From contig CAZLMG010000010.1 of NCBI GenBank assembly GCA_964560765.1, positions 62,001 to 126,000 on the forward strand: a DNA stretch of 64,000 nt, given 5' to 3'. Below the pieces are notes generated by a model. The model ran no database searches and had not been told where the DNA came from. It worked only from the letters and a program-made list of their open reading frames with translations. Each line of letters starts with the position of its first letter. Position 1 is the first letter of the stretch. Positions 17,142-27,900 of the stretch are shown piece by piece. A program made the translations under genes and the position numbers. This DNA is from CAZLMG01 sp964560765. Lineage in GTDB: Bacteria > Bdellovibrionota_B > Oligoflexia > Oligoflexales > CAZLMG01.

Positions 17142-18448
17142 GATCCGCATCACCGAGTACGGTGTTGGTGGCCGGACAAGCCGTTGCTCTCGGCATTGGC
17201 CTGGCTGTGCCCATGCTCCTTTCTCGGCGTTTAACTGTTGAGGAGTTCGGCGCCTATCGCCTCCTGATGCTGCTGCAACTGATGCTCAGCATCCTCGGCA
17301 GCATGGGTTTCGATGGTGGGCTTTTCCGGCATGTGCGCACCGAAGGATTTAAACCCGCGTTTCAGGGGGCCTTGAGCGCCGTTTGGGGCCTCGCCGCCGG
17401 AGCGACGCTGGCTGCCACGCTCTATCTGACAACCCCACTGTGGAGCGCAGGCCTGGGCGCGCCAGAACTAGCGCCCTATGCCGGATATCTGTGCCTGCTC
17501 GTGATCCTCGCCATGCCGACAGCGCACGTGGAACATCTGCTATTGGCTACGGATCGCGTGCGAGCAAGTGCGCTCGTCGTGGCGTTGCAAGCGCTGGGCT
17601 GCGCCGTGGCGGTGGTTGTTGGCACGTGGGTCATGGACTCACTCGCAGCGATCTTTGCCGGCCTTGTCTTTTGGTATTCGTTGCGACTCGTTGTGGTTGC
17701 AGGCATCTATTGGCGATTACTCGGCAAAGATCCCATCCCACTCCGGCAATGGTGGGCCCAGTTTCGCCATCATCTACACTTTGGTCTGCCAATCGGCGGC
17801 AACAATTTTTTAATCGCCCTCGGTCGCATGGATCGTTTCTTGGTCTCCGGACTTTTTGGGGTGGCGGGGTTTGCTCGCTATTCCGTTGGCTGCCTAGAAG
17901 TTCCCATGGCGCGCCAATGGATCGAGACAACCCAGAATCTGGCTGCCGTACGAGCCGTCGACTTGCAACGTGATGTTGGGTTTGATGAGGCCCGCCGCTA
18001 CTGGCTGCGGGCATGCGGCAAGGTCGCTCTGTACTTACTGCCGATCGTAGCGCTGTGCGTGCTGATGGCCGAGTCATTGCTAACCTTGGCATTTGGAGGC
18101 AATTACGCCGATAGCGCCCCCATCTTCCAAATCTTTGTCATTGGAATTTTAGTCGCGGCGTTTGACCCGGAGCTTTTCTTGCGCGCAACGAAGTTCGCAC
18201 ATCTCAGTCTGTGGATGAATCTAGTGACCATCGGCGGCTTTGTCGCCGCCGTGGCCCTCCTCGCCATGACAGAGCAACTGACGCTTACGGGTTTGGTGGC
18301 GTTGCGCGTCGGAACCGAGGCGCTGGCGGCGCTAGGAAAGTATGCGCTGCTCCCAGCCAAAAGCAGAAGCGACGATAGTCTCCAATTGATCGTACTTGGG
18401 GGCCCAACCGGTCACGCCCCGAATCTTGTTAGCATCGGCGATCAATGA
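17129..18448 (+). CDS. Polysaccharide flippase, MOP/Wzx-like
   Basis: An integral membrane protein of 439 residues with about 12 hydrophobic helices, of the polysaccharide transporter (Wzx) family. It would move the undecaprenyl-linked repeat unit across the inner membrane. Characteristic pieces are VAGQAVALGIGLAVPMLLSRRLTVEEFGAYRL near the N-terminus and HFGLPIGGNNFLIALGRMDRFLVSGLFG in the middle. The frame extends to 16838, but ATG 17129 lies in a 13-bp overlap with the FemAB stop, preceded by GGAG. The last 117 bp run antisense through the end of galE, giving a tail, SDDSLQLIVLGGPTGHAP, that looks unlike a membrane protein. This suggests an ancestral stop was lost. With galE it closes the locus. 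Confidence 0.87.
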   Translation: MRILRSASPSTVLVAGQAVALGIGLAVPMLLSRRLTVEEFGAYRLLMLLQLMLSILGSMGFDGGLFRHVRTEGFKPAFQGALSAVWGLAAGATLAATLYLTTPLWSAGLGAPELAPYAGYLCLLVILAMPTAHVEHLLLATDRVRASALVVALQALGCAVAVVVGTWVMDSLAAIFAGLVFWYSLRLVVVAGIYWRLLGKDPIPLRQWWAQFRHHLHFGLPIGGNNFLIALGRMDRFLVSGLFGVAGFARYSVGCLEVPMARQWIETTQNLAAVRAVDLQRDVGFDEARRYWLRACGKVALYLLPIVALCVLMAESLLTLAFGGNYADSAPIFQIFVIGILVAAFDPELFLRATKFAHLSLWMNLVTIGGFVAAVALLAMTEQLTLTGLVALRVGTEALAALGKYALLPAKSRSDDSLQLIVLGGPTGHAPNLVSIGDQ

Positions 18449-19309
18449 GCCCACGTCGCCCGGACGCCGCGACCCCTCGGTGATGTGGAGCTTCTTGCCA
18501 GAGACCTTCTCGACCATCGACAATACTTGACGAACTGAGTAGCCGCGACCGTAGCCGCAGTTAAACAGTTCGGACGCGCCGCCAGCATGCAAATATTGCA
18601 ACGCCGCTAAGTGGGCCGAAGCGAGATCCTCCACGTGGATGTAATCGCGCACACCAGTGCCATCGACCGTTGGGTAATCCGTACCAAAAATGGCAACGCC
18701 TTGACGCCTGCCCACCGCCGCTTCGCAGGCGACTTTGATCAGATGCGTGGCGTTCGGAAAGCGTTGGCCGATGCGCAGTTGCGGATCGGCACCGGCAACG
18801 TTGAAGTAGCGCAACACCGCAAAGCGCAATCCGTGCGCTTGGGCGACATCTCGCAGCACCTGTTCATCCATCAGCTTGGACCAGGCGTAGGGATTTTCCG
18901 GTGCCGTCGCCGACTGCTCGGAGACATCGTTCACATGTCGATCGCCATAGACAGCAGCAGTTGACGAAAAAATAAACTGAGGGACCTTGTGGGCGACGCA
19001 GGCTTCGAGCAGGCGAATGGTGGCAACCGTATTGTTGCGATAGTACTTTAAGGGATCCGCAACCGATTCGGGGACGACGATGGAGGCGGCAAAATGCAGA
19101 ACCGCATCGACAGGACCCATGTTGAAAGCGGACTCGAGAACTTTCGGGTCGCCCACATCACCGCGGATCAGCCCCTCACCGTGCAACAGGGCGTCGGCAA
19201 AGCCGGTTGAAAGGTCATCGATCACGCGCACCTTGTGGCCGGCTTCCGACAATTGCCGGGTTACGTGTGAGCCGATGTAGCCGCAGCCACCGGTAACCAA
19301 AATGTTCAT
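18332..19309 (-). CDS. galE: UDP-glucose 4-epimerase
   Basis: This enzyme interconverts UDP-glucose and UDP-galactose and so supplies galactose donors for the adjacent polysaccharide genes. The 325-residue protein has the NAD-binding Rossmann motif VTGGCGYIGSHV at its start, FSSTAAVYGD with the catalytic Ser/Thr, and YAWSK with the Tyr-x3-Lys pair. GVRDYIHVEDLASAH and FNCGYGRGYSV are the sugar-nucleotide binding motifs. The frame is open to 19357, but the ATG at 19309 follows GAGGA and gives the standard GalE N-terminus. The C-terminus overlaps the flippase end by 117 bp in convergent orientation. Specificity for N-acetylated sugars is possible and cannot be excluded. Confidence 0.93.
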   Translation of the reverse strand: MNILVTGGCGYIGSHVTRQLSEAGHKVRVIDDLSTGFADALLHGEGLIRGDVGDPKVLESAFNMGPVDAVLHFAASIVVPESVADPLKYYRNNTVATIRLLEACVAHKVPQFIFSSTAAVYGDRHVNDVSEQSATAPENPYAWSKLMDEQVLRDVAQAHGLRFAVLRYFNVAGADPQLRIGQRFPNATHLIKVACEAAVGRRQGVAIFGTDYPTVDGTGVRDYIHVEDLASAHLAALQYLHAGGASELFNCGYGRGYSVRQVLSMVEKVSGKKLHITEGSRRPGDVGSLIADANKIRGVTGWAPKYDQLETIVASAFGWEQRILS

Positions 19310-19401
19310 CGCTAGTCCTCGAAATGGATGGAAACGTGCGCCGCACGGCAATTCCAAGAGACTTCATAACATTCATGGGAGTTTAGGCACAAGGGGAGGG
19401 A

Positions 19402-20403
19402 TCAGCCAGCTTTTTTCGGTGCCGCTGATCCATGGCAAAGCTCTAGTAGATTGACGCCATTGTGGACCGTGATTCGGTTGCGGCCATTGTGCTTGGAAGC
19501 GTAAAGAGCCTCATCAGCGCGGGCAATGGTGGCTTCGTATTTCTCTTGACCGATTTTGACTTGGGCTAAGCCACAGCTTACGGTGACGTGAAACTTGGTG
19601 CCTTCAAAGTTTACCTCTTCGGCCGCTACACTGGCGCGGAATTTTTCGACAGGAATGGTTGCTAGGTTCAAGTCTGTGGTCGGCAAGATGACCAAGAATT
19701 CCTCACCGCCGTAACGACAGACGACGTCGGTCTTACGAAATGAGTGACTCATCAAGCCGGACACCAATTTCAAGACGTAATCGCCTGCTTGATGCCCATG
19801 CACATCGTTGACCTTCTTGAAAAAGTCGATGTCGACCAGTGCCAGTGTCAGGTTGCGCTGTTCGGCATTGGGCGGTAGTTGGCTCAGGGCATCCATTTGC
19901 AGATTCAAGTAATCTTCGAAGTAGCCACGAGTATAAAGACCCGTCAAGGGGTCTGTGATCGACTTCAGTGCCGTCGTTCGATATTTGTGTTGCAGCGCGG
20001 TCTCTGCGGTGACGTCGCGCAGCAAAATGAATGCGCCCAAGAACTCGTTGGTCGTCCCATCGGCAAATGGATAGTAGCCAATGATCAGATTCAAGTCCTT
20101 GGAGCGGCCATTATCCCCCCGAACTTCATCGAGTCGGTTAGGGGCTCGTCCTTCCAAGAGCTTTTTGACCGAGATCAGTTGATCGTTTAGGTAGAGACTC
20201 AGCATCTCATCAAACGACGCCGTCTTCAGTATCTGCTTGGACGTCTTGTTCACCAACTGGGTAAAGAGTTGATTGCTTTTCAGGACGTGACCGTCCGCGT
20301 CGACGACCACATAGGCATCGAGCATGGATCGACAGAAATGTTCATAGGGCTTAAAGAGATCAAGCACGTTGATGGCGTGATTTTTCTGCGCGGCGCTCGA
20401 CAT
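19402..20403 (-). CDS. PAS-GGDEF diguanylate cyclase
   Basis: A cytoplasmic 333-residue enzyme that makes cyclic di-GMP from two GTP. Residues about 25-135 form a PAS sensor domain (DAYVVVDADGHVLKSNQLFTQL), followed by a short linker helix. The GGDEF domain starts at DPLTGLYTRGYFED and has the active-site GGEEF at 232-236. The inhibitory I-site RxxD, here RKTD at 223-226, lies exactly five residues before it, so feedback inhibition by c-di-GMP is expected. It directly follows the STAS/zinc-ribbon gene on the same strand with a 27-bp gap. Its place next to the polysaccharide locus suggests that c-di-GMP may control polymer production; that link is inferred. Confidence 0.93.
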   Translation of the reverse strand: MSSAAQKNHAINVLDLFKPYEHFCRSMLDAYVVVDADGHVLKSNQLFTQLVNKTSKQILKTASFDEMLSLYLNDQLISVKKLLEGRAPNRLDEVRGDNGRSKDLNLIIGYYPFADGTTNEFLGAFILLRDVTAETALQHKYRTTALKSITDPLTGLYTRGYFEDYLNLQMDALSQLPPNAEQRNLTLALVDIDFFKKVNDVHGHQAGDYVLKLVSGLMSHSFRKTDVVCRYGGEEFLVILPTTDLNLATIPVEKFRASVAAEEVNFEGTKFHVTVSCGLAQVKIGQEKYEATIARADEALYASKHNGRNRITVHNGVNLLELCHGSAAPKKAG

Positions 20404-20430
20404 GGGCTATTCAAATCCTAGAAGCAAAAT

Positions 20431-20910
20431 TTAACTGGCTTCCAAAAACGCGAAATACTCGTCTTCGAGCTCTTCCATTTCCATTTCGTGTTTACATTTG
20501 GAGCAATGCACCGGCGGAAATTCGAAGTTGCCGTCTTCGGGCAAATTCTTTCCAGCTTCGAACAGCTTATTTTCTTTGTTTCCGCAGTTCTCGCAGTCGT
20601 ACGCGGCGTATACCGACTTCACCTTGGCGTTGCCGCGAAAGCTCGGAATCATGTTCATCTGCATGACGATTTCTGAGGTGCATTCCTCAAACGTCACTTG
20701 GCGATTCTTTTCCAGTTCACGCATGAAGTTGATCCACGCGCGCACACCGCAGCTGTTGATGTATTCGACTTGCTTGAAGTTCACGACGACCTTGGCGCCG
20801 ACTTTGCTCTGCACCTGCGCCAAATGCACTTCCGCTTCCTCATTGATCGGCCCCACATAGTGAATGTGGTCCACGCCGTCTTTGTTAATAAGTTGTAGCG
20901 TGATATCCAT
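20431..20910 (-). CDS. STAS-like domain protein with C-terminal zinc ribbon
   Basis: A 159-residue protein with an N-terminal STAS-like (anti-anti-sigma type) domain, seen as VVVNFKQVEYINSCGVRAWINFM where the Ser of YINSCG lies at the usual phosphorylation site. Two CxxC pairs, CENCG and CSKCK, follow near 105 and 134, forming a probable zinc ribbon with an acidic C-terminal tail. The frame is open to 20943, but the ATG at 20910 has GGGAG upstream. It is first in a minus-strand operon with the diguanylate cyclase, so it may relay partner-switch signals to c-di-GMP synthesis. No partner kinase is in the window. Zinc binding is inferred from the Cys pattern. Confidence 0.78.
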   Translation of the reverse strand: MDITLQLINKDGVDHIHYVGPINEEAEVHLAQVQSKVGAKVVVNFKQVEYINSCGVRAWINFMRELEKNRQVTFEECTSEIVMQMNMIPSFRGNAKVKSVYAAYDCENCGNKENKLFEAGKNLPEDGNFEFPPVHCSKCKHEMEMEELEDEYFAFLEAS

Positions 20911-21003
20911 GTGGATCCGCTCCCAATGAGCCTGCGTTAACACTGAACACTTGTCTCTCTGGTTTGTCGGCAGTGCGACGGAGAACTTGAGTCACAGGCA
21001 AGG

Positions 21004-21026
21004 TGCTGCTTAATTTTTAAGCAGCA
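21004..21026. promoter_or_regulatory. 10-bp perfect inverted repeat with TTT loop
   Basis: TGCTGCTTAA at 21004-21013 and TTAAGCAGCA at 21017-21026 are perfect complements separated by TTT. The repeat lies in the 280-bp region between the divergent STAS operon and the outer-membrane barrel gene, just upstream of a sigma70-like promoter. It has no T-run after it, so an operator is a better guess than a terminator. Confidence 0.4.
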
Positions 21027-21049
21027 AAAGGTGCAAAGTTGCCAAAGGG

Positions 21050-21078
21050 TTGACGCCGCAACCACAAAAGATTAAAAG
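21050..21078 (+). promoter_or_regulatory. Candidate sigma70 promoter for the outer-membrane barrel gene
   Basis: TTGACG at 21050-21055 is five of six to the -35 consensus; 17 bp later lies TAAAAG at 21073-21078, four of six to the -10 consensus. A start near 21085 would leave a leader of about 107 nt before the ATG at 21192. Confidence 0.4.
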
Positions 21079-21191
21079 ATTAATAAGATCAATTTATGGC
21101 AGCGGTTTGTGTTTATTGGTTTGGGTTCCACCGCCGCCAGTTTACATCGGTCTTTTCATCCCATAACGGGAAAACATTGAGGGGGAGAGTT

Positions 21192-21824
21192 ATGCGTCGT
21201 ATTGCTTTAGTTGCTGCTGGAATGGTTCTGGGTGGAAACGCGTTCGCTGACAATCATGGCGAAGGCAAGGCGAAGTTCACAATGCAACAGTCGGCTCTGA
21301 CCTGGGGCAAGCTGGGCATCACCCCAGATGGCGGTGATGAGGTTTCGACGACTACTTTGACGACTAGAACTGACGATCTATACGTCCAGGCTTCTTGGAA
21401 CGGCATGAGCGTCTACTTGTACCCACATGGCACTGACCAATTCAGCGTCAGCTACATGGTCATGCCAGAGTTGGAAGTCGGTTTGGATCTGGGCATGCAC
21501 TCTGAGTCCAAGTCAGAAGGCGACGAAGCGACTGACGACATGAAGTGGGGCCTTTGGGGTACATACTACGTATCACTCGGCAAGCCGACTGTAGAAGTGA
21601 CAGTTGCTGTCGCCAACGATGCTAGCAAGGACACCGATGCTGCTAACGTTGAAACCAAGTCTGCGACTATGACTTACGGCTTCCAAGCTCAATACGTATT
21701 GCCATTGGCTGGTGGGTTTAGCTACGTTGCTGGCTTGAGCTACGCCATGGGTTCTGAGAGCGAGTCTAAGACCGACCTCACCAACCTGGGTGTGAAGCTA
21801 GCCGCTTTCCGCTTGGAGTGGTAA
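21192..21824 (+). CDS. Outer-membrane beta-barrel protein
   Basis: A 210-residue exported protein with signal peptide MRRIALVAAGMVLGGNAFA. The mature part alternates hydrophobic and polar residues in strands such as DLYVQASWNGMSVYLYPHG, FSVSYMVMPELEVGLDLGM and FSYVAGLSYAMGS, and ends in FRLEW. The terminal aromatic residue is the signature for BAM-mediated insertion of beta-barrels. Loops are rich in Asp, Glu, Ser and Thr. The length suggests an eight- to ten-stranded barrel. GGGGGAG precedes the ATG. A strong intrinsic terminator follows, and the low-bias codon pattern with a promoter suggests a well-expressed monocistronic gene. The substrate, if any, is unknown. Confidence 0.8.
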   Translation: MRRIALVAAGMVLGGNAFADNHGEGKAKFTMQQSALTWGKLGITPDGGDEVSTTTLTTRTDDLYVQASWNGMSVYLYPHGTDQFSVSYMVMPELEVGLDLGMHSESKSEGDEATDDMKWGLWGTYYVSLGKPTVEVTVAVANDASKDTDAANVETKSATMTYGFQAQYVLPLAGGFSYVAGLSYAMGSESESKTDLTNLGVKLAAFRLEW

Positions 21825-21873
21825 TTCCGGCGGGATCGCTCGCGTAGCGGTTCCGATGGATACGAGAAATGAG

Positions 21874-21903
21874 ACGGGGCGCTTAGGCGCTCCGTTTTTT
21901 TTT
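21874..21903 (+). terminator. Rho-independent terminator after the barrel gene
   Basis: ACGGGGCGC at 21874-21882 pairs with GCGCTCCGT at 21887-21895 (nine pairs, one G-U) around a TTAG tetraloop, followed by a run of nine T to 21903. It lies 50 bp after the barrel gene stop and 37 bp before the stop of the giant convergent gene. Confidence 0.88.
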
Positions 21904-21939
21904 GCATTGATGAGGTATCTGACGGCACCGGGAGCCGGG

Positions 21940-24900
21940 TTAGTCGAGGGAGAAAGACGCAGCGGGAGGTGTAAAGCCCGTGGTATAACGTCGAACCTGA
22001 CTAATGCGCAGATCGTCGACGGTGGCAAAGTCACCATCAAATGCACCTGCGGGGGTCAAGAGAAAGCGCATGCGTCCTGTCGATGCCTCAGGGATATAGA
22101 CCCGGGCGTTGGTTGTTGAACCAGCGAGTTTCGTACCATCCACGTACAAGTCGATCGAAGAATTTTGATCGATGACGACGGCAAAGTGATGCCAATTCAA
22201 AGTCCCGCTACACTCGGACTTATGGACGGCAGATCGACCTTTGATCGTGACTGATGAATTGCTGGTACCAGCGACGTTATGATTGTGAACGAGCTCCACA
22301 TTGAAGTTCGAACCCTGCTTACGCAGGACGAGCCTAAACCCGACCTTGTTCGTCGTATCGGAGGTATCGACCCAGGACAAGATACTCTTATCCCAGTTTC
22401 CTGAGGGAGTACACGCGCTGAGTTTATGCCAAAACTCAATGGTTACCAGCCCCAGTCCCCCTGCGTCCGTCAGCAGGTCGTAATCCGAATCTGTGGTCAC
22501 GTCCAAGCGATCATCCGTGTTGTCCAGCACCCGCCCCTCGGCAAACTTACCGGTACCGGACGTGGTCGAGGTATGGCTCATCTCCTTGCCCGATGTGGAC
22601 AAGTTGGTACTGACATCAAAATCACTGCCGGAATTCATGCGATAAAGAGCCAATGTCTTGTAGCCAATGTGCAAGAATGTCCAAGTCGAGGTGGGAGACA
22701 CATTACCCGCCAAGTCGACCGCACGAATCGAGAATGTGTATTCGTTATTCGAATCTGGCAGCAAATTTGGATACAAGCGCGGCGTCGGACCGCACGGGGC
22801 AAAGTTGACGCTACCGCCACCCGCCTTTTCGATTTTGCAGTCAAAGCTGAACGTGTTGGCATCCGAGCCCGTATAAGCAAACTCGACCACGGCGACGCGG
22901 TTGGGGTCGGATGGACCCGTGAGAGTGTCGATCGTTGGCGCGATCGTATCCCGAACCCAAGTACGCGTTGTCGCCGGCGATGGCGATCCGGCGCCAAACT
23001 GCTGCACCAGGTTAAAAGCGTATGTGCCATCGCTGGATTTAGCGATGGTGAAGCTATAGGCTCCTGCGCCGCTGCAAGTCATAGTCAAGCTATTGGCTGG
23101 GTTTGTTACGTCTCCAGCCACGACGTCACCGCTCAGGGTGACCGTATAGTTGGCCGTGCACGCACCACCGAGCACAATTTGGCTTTCGGCTGTGTACACC
23201 GTCGCAGCAGCTACAGTCGCCACAGTCACCGGCGTAGCGACGTTGCTGTCGCGGTCCCAGCGCAATCCAGTTACGGCGGTAGACGTGTTACCGGCGCGAT
23301 CGACCTGGTGAATGTCAAAATAGTAGGTTCCGTCAGCTAGTCCGGTGACGCTCAGAGAGTACGTGCCATTATTCGTTGCACCCACCGGTACTGGGCCCGC
23401 AGAACACGTCGTCTGGACAGTGGCGTCACCAGTAAGATGCACCGTCGATCCCGCCTCGCAGGCACCCGTGATCGTCAAGTCGCCCGCGGCGGTATATGGA
23501 AACGTTGGTAACGTGATCGTCGGCACAGCAACGGCTGCATCGTAAATCCAGGTTAAGTTTGCAGGCGCGGACACCGACTTGGCCGGTTCGGTCTGGGTCA
23601 CGTTCAAGGCATAAGTACCCTGCGAGGCCTTGTTGATCGTAAATGAGTAAGTGCCACCGGATGTGCTGGCACAGGTCACTAAAATAAGTCCGTCAGCATC
23701 AGCACCGGTCGTCTCATCTGAGCCGCCCGCTGCTTCGCTTTCCAATACCTGACCGCCCAAGACCACGTCGGTGCCGGCAGCAGTGTAGACACACCCCCCG
23801 GAGATTGTCAGACTGCCGGTGGTGGTGAAGCGCGGAGTTGCAGCTGGGGTGGTAATGGTCGGCGCAGCGGAAAGACCTGCGTCATAATTCCATACGAGCT
23901 GCCGATCCTCCGACGCGTTGCCGGCGACATCGGTTTGATCAAGGGTGAAGGTATAGCTACCGACGCCGGCAGCTGTATAGGTAAATGCAAACTCCCCGTT
24001 GGTACAGGTCTTGGCATCTGACCACGAGGGACTTGCCAAACTAATATCAACCGTCGCGCCATTTTCGCATGTACCCGAAATATTGATGGTCGACGCCGCG
24101 GAACTAAATGGATTCGAAGCTGGCAATACGATCACAGGAAAGTCCGGTGGCGTGGTGTCGATGGTGATGGAAGCCGTTGCTGGCTGCGTATTGGCGCCGC
24201 CGTTATTTTGCACGACGGTGTAGTTGTAGGTACGGTCGGTCATGCCTGCGTGGGTAAAGGCAAACTCGCCCTGAGCGTCACAGACAACCGAATCGTCCTT
24301 ACCACCTGAAAGAATCACATTCCAGCCGATGTTACAGGTACCAGAAATCTCGTGCGTGGTCACATTGCTGACCGACTGCTGCGTTGCCGGCACTAATATC
24401 ACCGGCACGTTAAGAGCCTCGGCGCGGAATTGGTATGGATTGTTGCTGGCGGCTTTGGTCAGATTGACCGCGTCCGTCGCCACAATACAAATCCAATAGT
24501 CCGTGTCTGTCGAAAGGGCATCGGTCAGAGTCGCCGAGGTACCAGAAACATCGGTGAATTCTTCGTGCACCGTACCGCTGCAATCATTGTCGCTCATTAC
24601 CTTAACATTGTAGGTGACGGCCGAGACATCCGATGCCGCACCCCAATTGATCGTCGGCAACAAATTACTGGTCTTGTTACTAGCAAAGGCTGTGATGCTG
24701 AAGTTGCCGGGCGCCGTTGTATCGACGACGAAGGACTTCGAATCAGTGATCTCGTTCCCCGCCAAGTCGCGAGCACGGACACAGACATCGTAGGATCCAT
24801 CGGCAAGCGCCGAGCTAATGGTGATGCTGGTCGTGTCCGCCGCGATATTTTCCTGCTCGAAGGCCGCGCCATTGGTACAGTCGACGGGGTCGGTACTCGT

Positions 24901-27900
24901 GTTTACATATACGTCGTAATAGTCTTCACCCGTGGCGTCGTCCCAGGTGACATCTGGAGTTGTATCGGTGACATTGGCGGCTGGACCCGTCACTTCCAGT
25001 CCAGTCGGATCAACTGTATCCACGGTAAAGGCATAGAACTGATTGCTTGCATTTGTGGTGTTGCCGATGGCGTCGCGCGCCGTCACACAAAAGTAATAGG
25101 TGACATCATCCAGCGCGACAGACGAGGTATAAGTCCGGCTGGTCAAACCTGTAGCAGAAGCCACGGGAGTGGCGCAGTCATTGTTGTCGTCGATGATGAC
25201 GTCGTAAGTCAGGCTGGTGATGTCGCTTGGTTCGGTCCAAGTCAGCGTCGGTGTGGCGCTGTTGGTGCGATTGTTGGTCAGAGCGTCGATGGAGAACGAG
25301 CCTGGAGCCGTGGTGTCGACGATGAATGACTTATGATCGGTCATCTGGTTGCCAGCCAAATCTTCGGCGACGACGCAGACGTAGTAGGTGCCGTCCAAAG
25401 TAAAGGACAGGGCTTGCGATACTGTTTCCGGTGCCAGCGTCAAGTATGTCGCGTGGTTGCCGGCAGCACAATTGTTGGCGCCCGTGTTTACATAGACGCG
25501 GTATAGGTCTTCGCCGTTGGCGTCATCCCAAGTGGCGGATGGTGTCAACGTGCCGACGACATCCGCCGGGCCGGTCACGTTCAGGTCGGTGGGTGCCTCG
25601 GCATCCATGGTAAAGTCATACGGATACGTCGTGGCATTGGTGCTATTACCGGCCGCATCAATCGCCGTCAAACACATGTAGTAGGTGGTGTTAGCAAGGG
25701 CGCTTGCCACCGTATGACTCGTGCCTGAGATATTGTCGGCGCTGTACTCGGGCGAGGCGCACGAGGTGCTGTTGTTATCCAATCTCAAGGCGTAGGTCAC
25801 CGCCGTACCCGAGCCAGCACTGGCAGCACTCCAACTTAGCGTCGGCGTGTCGTCGTTCGTCAGATCGTTGGTCAGGGCAACGACATCAAAATCGCCCGGA
25901 TTGGCGGTATCGACGACAAACGAGTAGCCGTTGTTGGTCGCCAGTCGCGGGCCGTTATTCAGGTCGTCGACGGCGCTGACGCAGACGTAGTACGTACCCT
26001 CGGCCAGCGCCGAACTCGGTGTAAAGCTTGTACCCGCTTGGGCACCCGATGACTCTACCGCCGACGAGCAATCGACATTATTGCCGATAGTGGCGGAATA
26101 GCTGACATTCGATGGATCGGTGGCGCTAGTCCAGGTAAACGTTGGCGTCGTGTCGTTGGTGGCGTTGTTAGTGATCATGTTGATCGAAAATGTCGACGGC
26201 TGCGTGGTATCGATCCGGAAGCTCAACGTGCTGCTGTTTGAGGCGGTACGCGCGTTACCGGCAACGTCGCTGGCCACCACACATACATAGTAGGTGCCAT
26301 CGGCCAGATCCGATGCTGGCGTGAACGAAGTCCCTGCCTGTCCCAAGGATTGGGCCTCGGGAACGGCGCAGTTGCTGGTATTGTCGATGCGCACATCGTA
26401 AGTGACGCTGTAACTATCGGTCGCAGCTTCCCAGCTGACGGTCGGCGTGGCGTCGTTGGTCGGGGTCGTAACGGCATTGATGGCAAAGGTGCTTGGTGCC
26501 GTCAAGTCGACGGTAAAGGCATAGCCGTTGTTAGAAGCAGCGGTCTCGCCGTTATTCAGTTCGTCGTCAGCCCAGACGCAGACGTAGTAGGTGCCTTCGG
26601 CCAGAGGCCCCGTAAAAGTATGCGTGCGATTGGTCAGTGCGGTCGCGGTTTCGCCAGCGATCAGTGCATCACATGTGTTGGCGCTGTGCAACTCGACGCG
26701 ATAATCGACGGCGGTATCGTCCGCAGCCGCCGACCAAGTAAAGGTTGGGGTTGTGTCATTCGTAACATTGCCCGTGAGGGTGTCGATGTTGAACGAGCCC
26801 GGCGAAGTAGAGTCGATGCGGACCTGCAGCGGCACGGCCTGCGACTCGGTGGTGTTATCGTGGTCGTGGCGACGGACGGCGTAGTTGTAGAAACCATCGG
26901 CATTCTCGATGACTTGGAAATTGTACGAAGCGGTGTTATCGCAGGGGGCGGCGTCGATTTGCGTCAGACTTGGGTCGACACCGCGGTAAAGATGTAACTC
27001 GTGGTTGGTGGCGCCCATGCAGTTCGAACCGGTACTGACCACGATATTGACGGTCATTTCCTTTTGCAGGTGTGGCGAGGCCGGCGACGTAATGACCGGC
27101 TCCGGAACCAACGACGGGTTGAAAGTCCAGGTGCGGACGATGGGCGTGGCGACGTTGCCGGCGGCATCGACCTGTGAAGCGGTAATATTCGTATAAGTGG
27201 TTGCGGCACCACCGTGATCCCATTGATACGACCAGGTTCCACCCGATGTGCAGTTGACCGACACGTCACCGCCGTCTTGGACGTCACCCGACAGAGTTAC
27301 TTCGGTGGTCGAGCCGGTAATCGGTTCGCACGTACCATAAATCTGCAGGGGCCAGCCGCCCGTGGTTGAAGCATTGGTCGGCGAAGTCACGGCAAAGTTC
27401 ACCACCGCTGCGTCAGCCATAAATTGATAGTAGTTGTTCGATGCGCCGTCAGTTGCGGTGCGCGTGTGCTCGACCCCATCCTTCGCCGTGACGCAGATGT
27501 AGTAGGTCGTTTGATCGGTCAAGGCCGAAGTCACTTCGAACGACGTGCCCGTGATCCCCGACTGTGTCTGATGCGGCGTCGCACAATTCGAGGTGGTGGC
27601 AATGGCTACGGTATACGTCACCGACGTCATGGTGTCGGTTGCCGCCGTCCAAGTAATGGTCGGCGTCAGGTCGTTATTGCGGTTATTGGTGTAGGTGTTG
27701 ATCTGAAAGGCGCTCGGCGGATTCAGGTCAACCTTGAACTCAAACGGACCGGTGCCGGCCTTGGTGTTTCCCGCCAGGTCTCTGGCGGTGACGCACAGGT
27801 AATAGGTGCCTTCGGCCAGCGCCGTCGAGGGCGTCCAGGCTGACGAGGTCAAGCCGTTGACAGACTGGGTCGGCGAGCTGCAGTCGCTGTCATTATCGAT

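Noticed and set aside
3177..19309. Exosortase or PEP-CTERM substrates in the polysaccharide locus
   Set aside because: No membrane protein with the exosortase Cys/Arg/His pattern and no C-terminal P-E-P motif with helix and basic tail was found.
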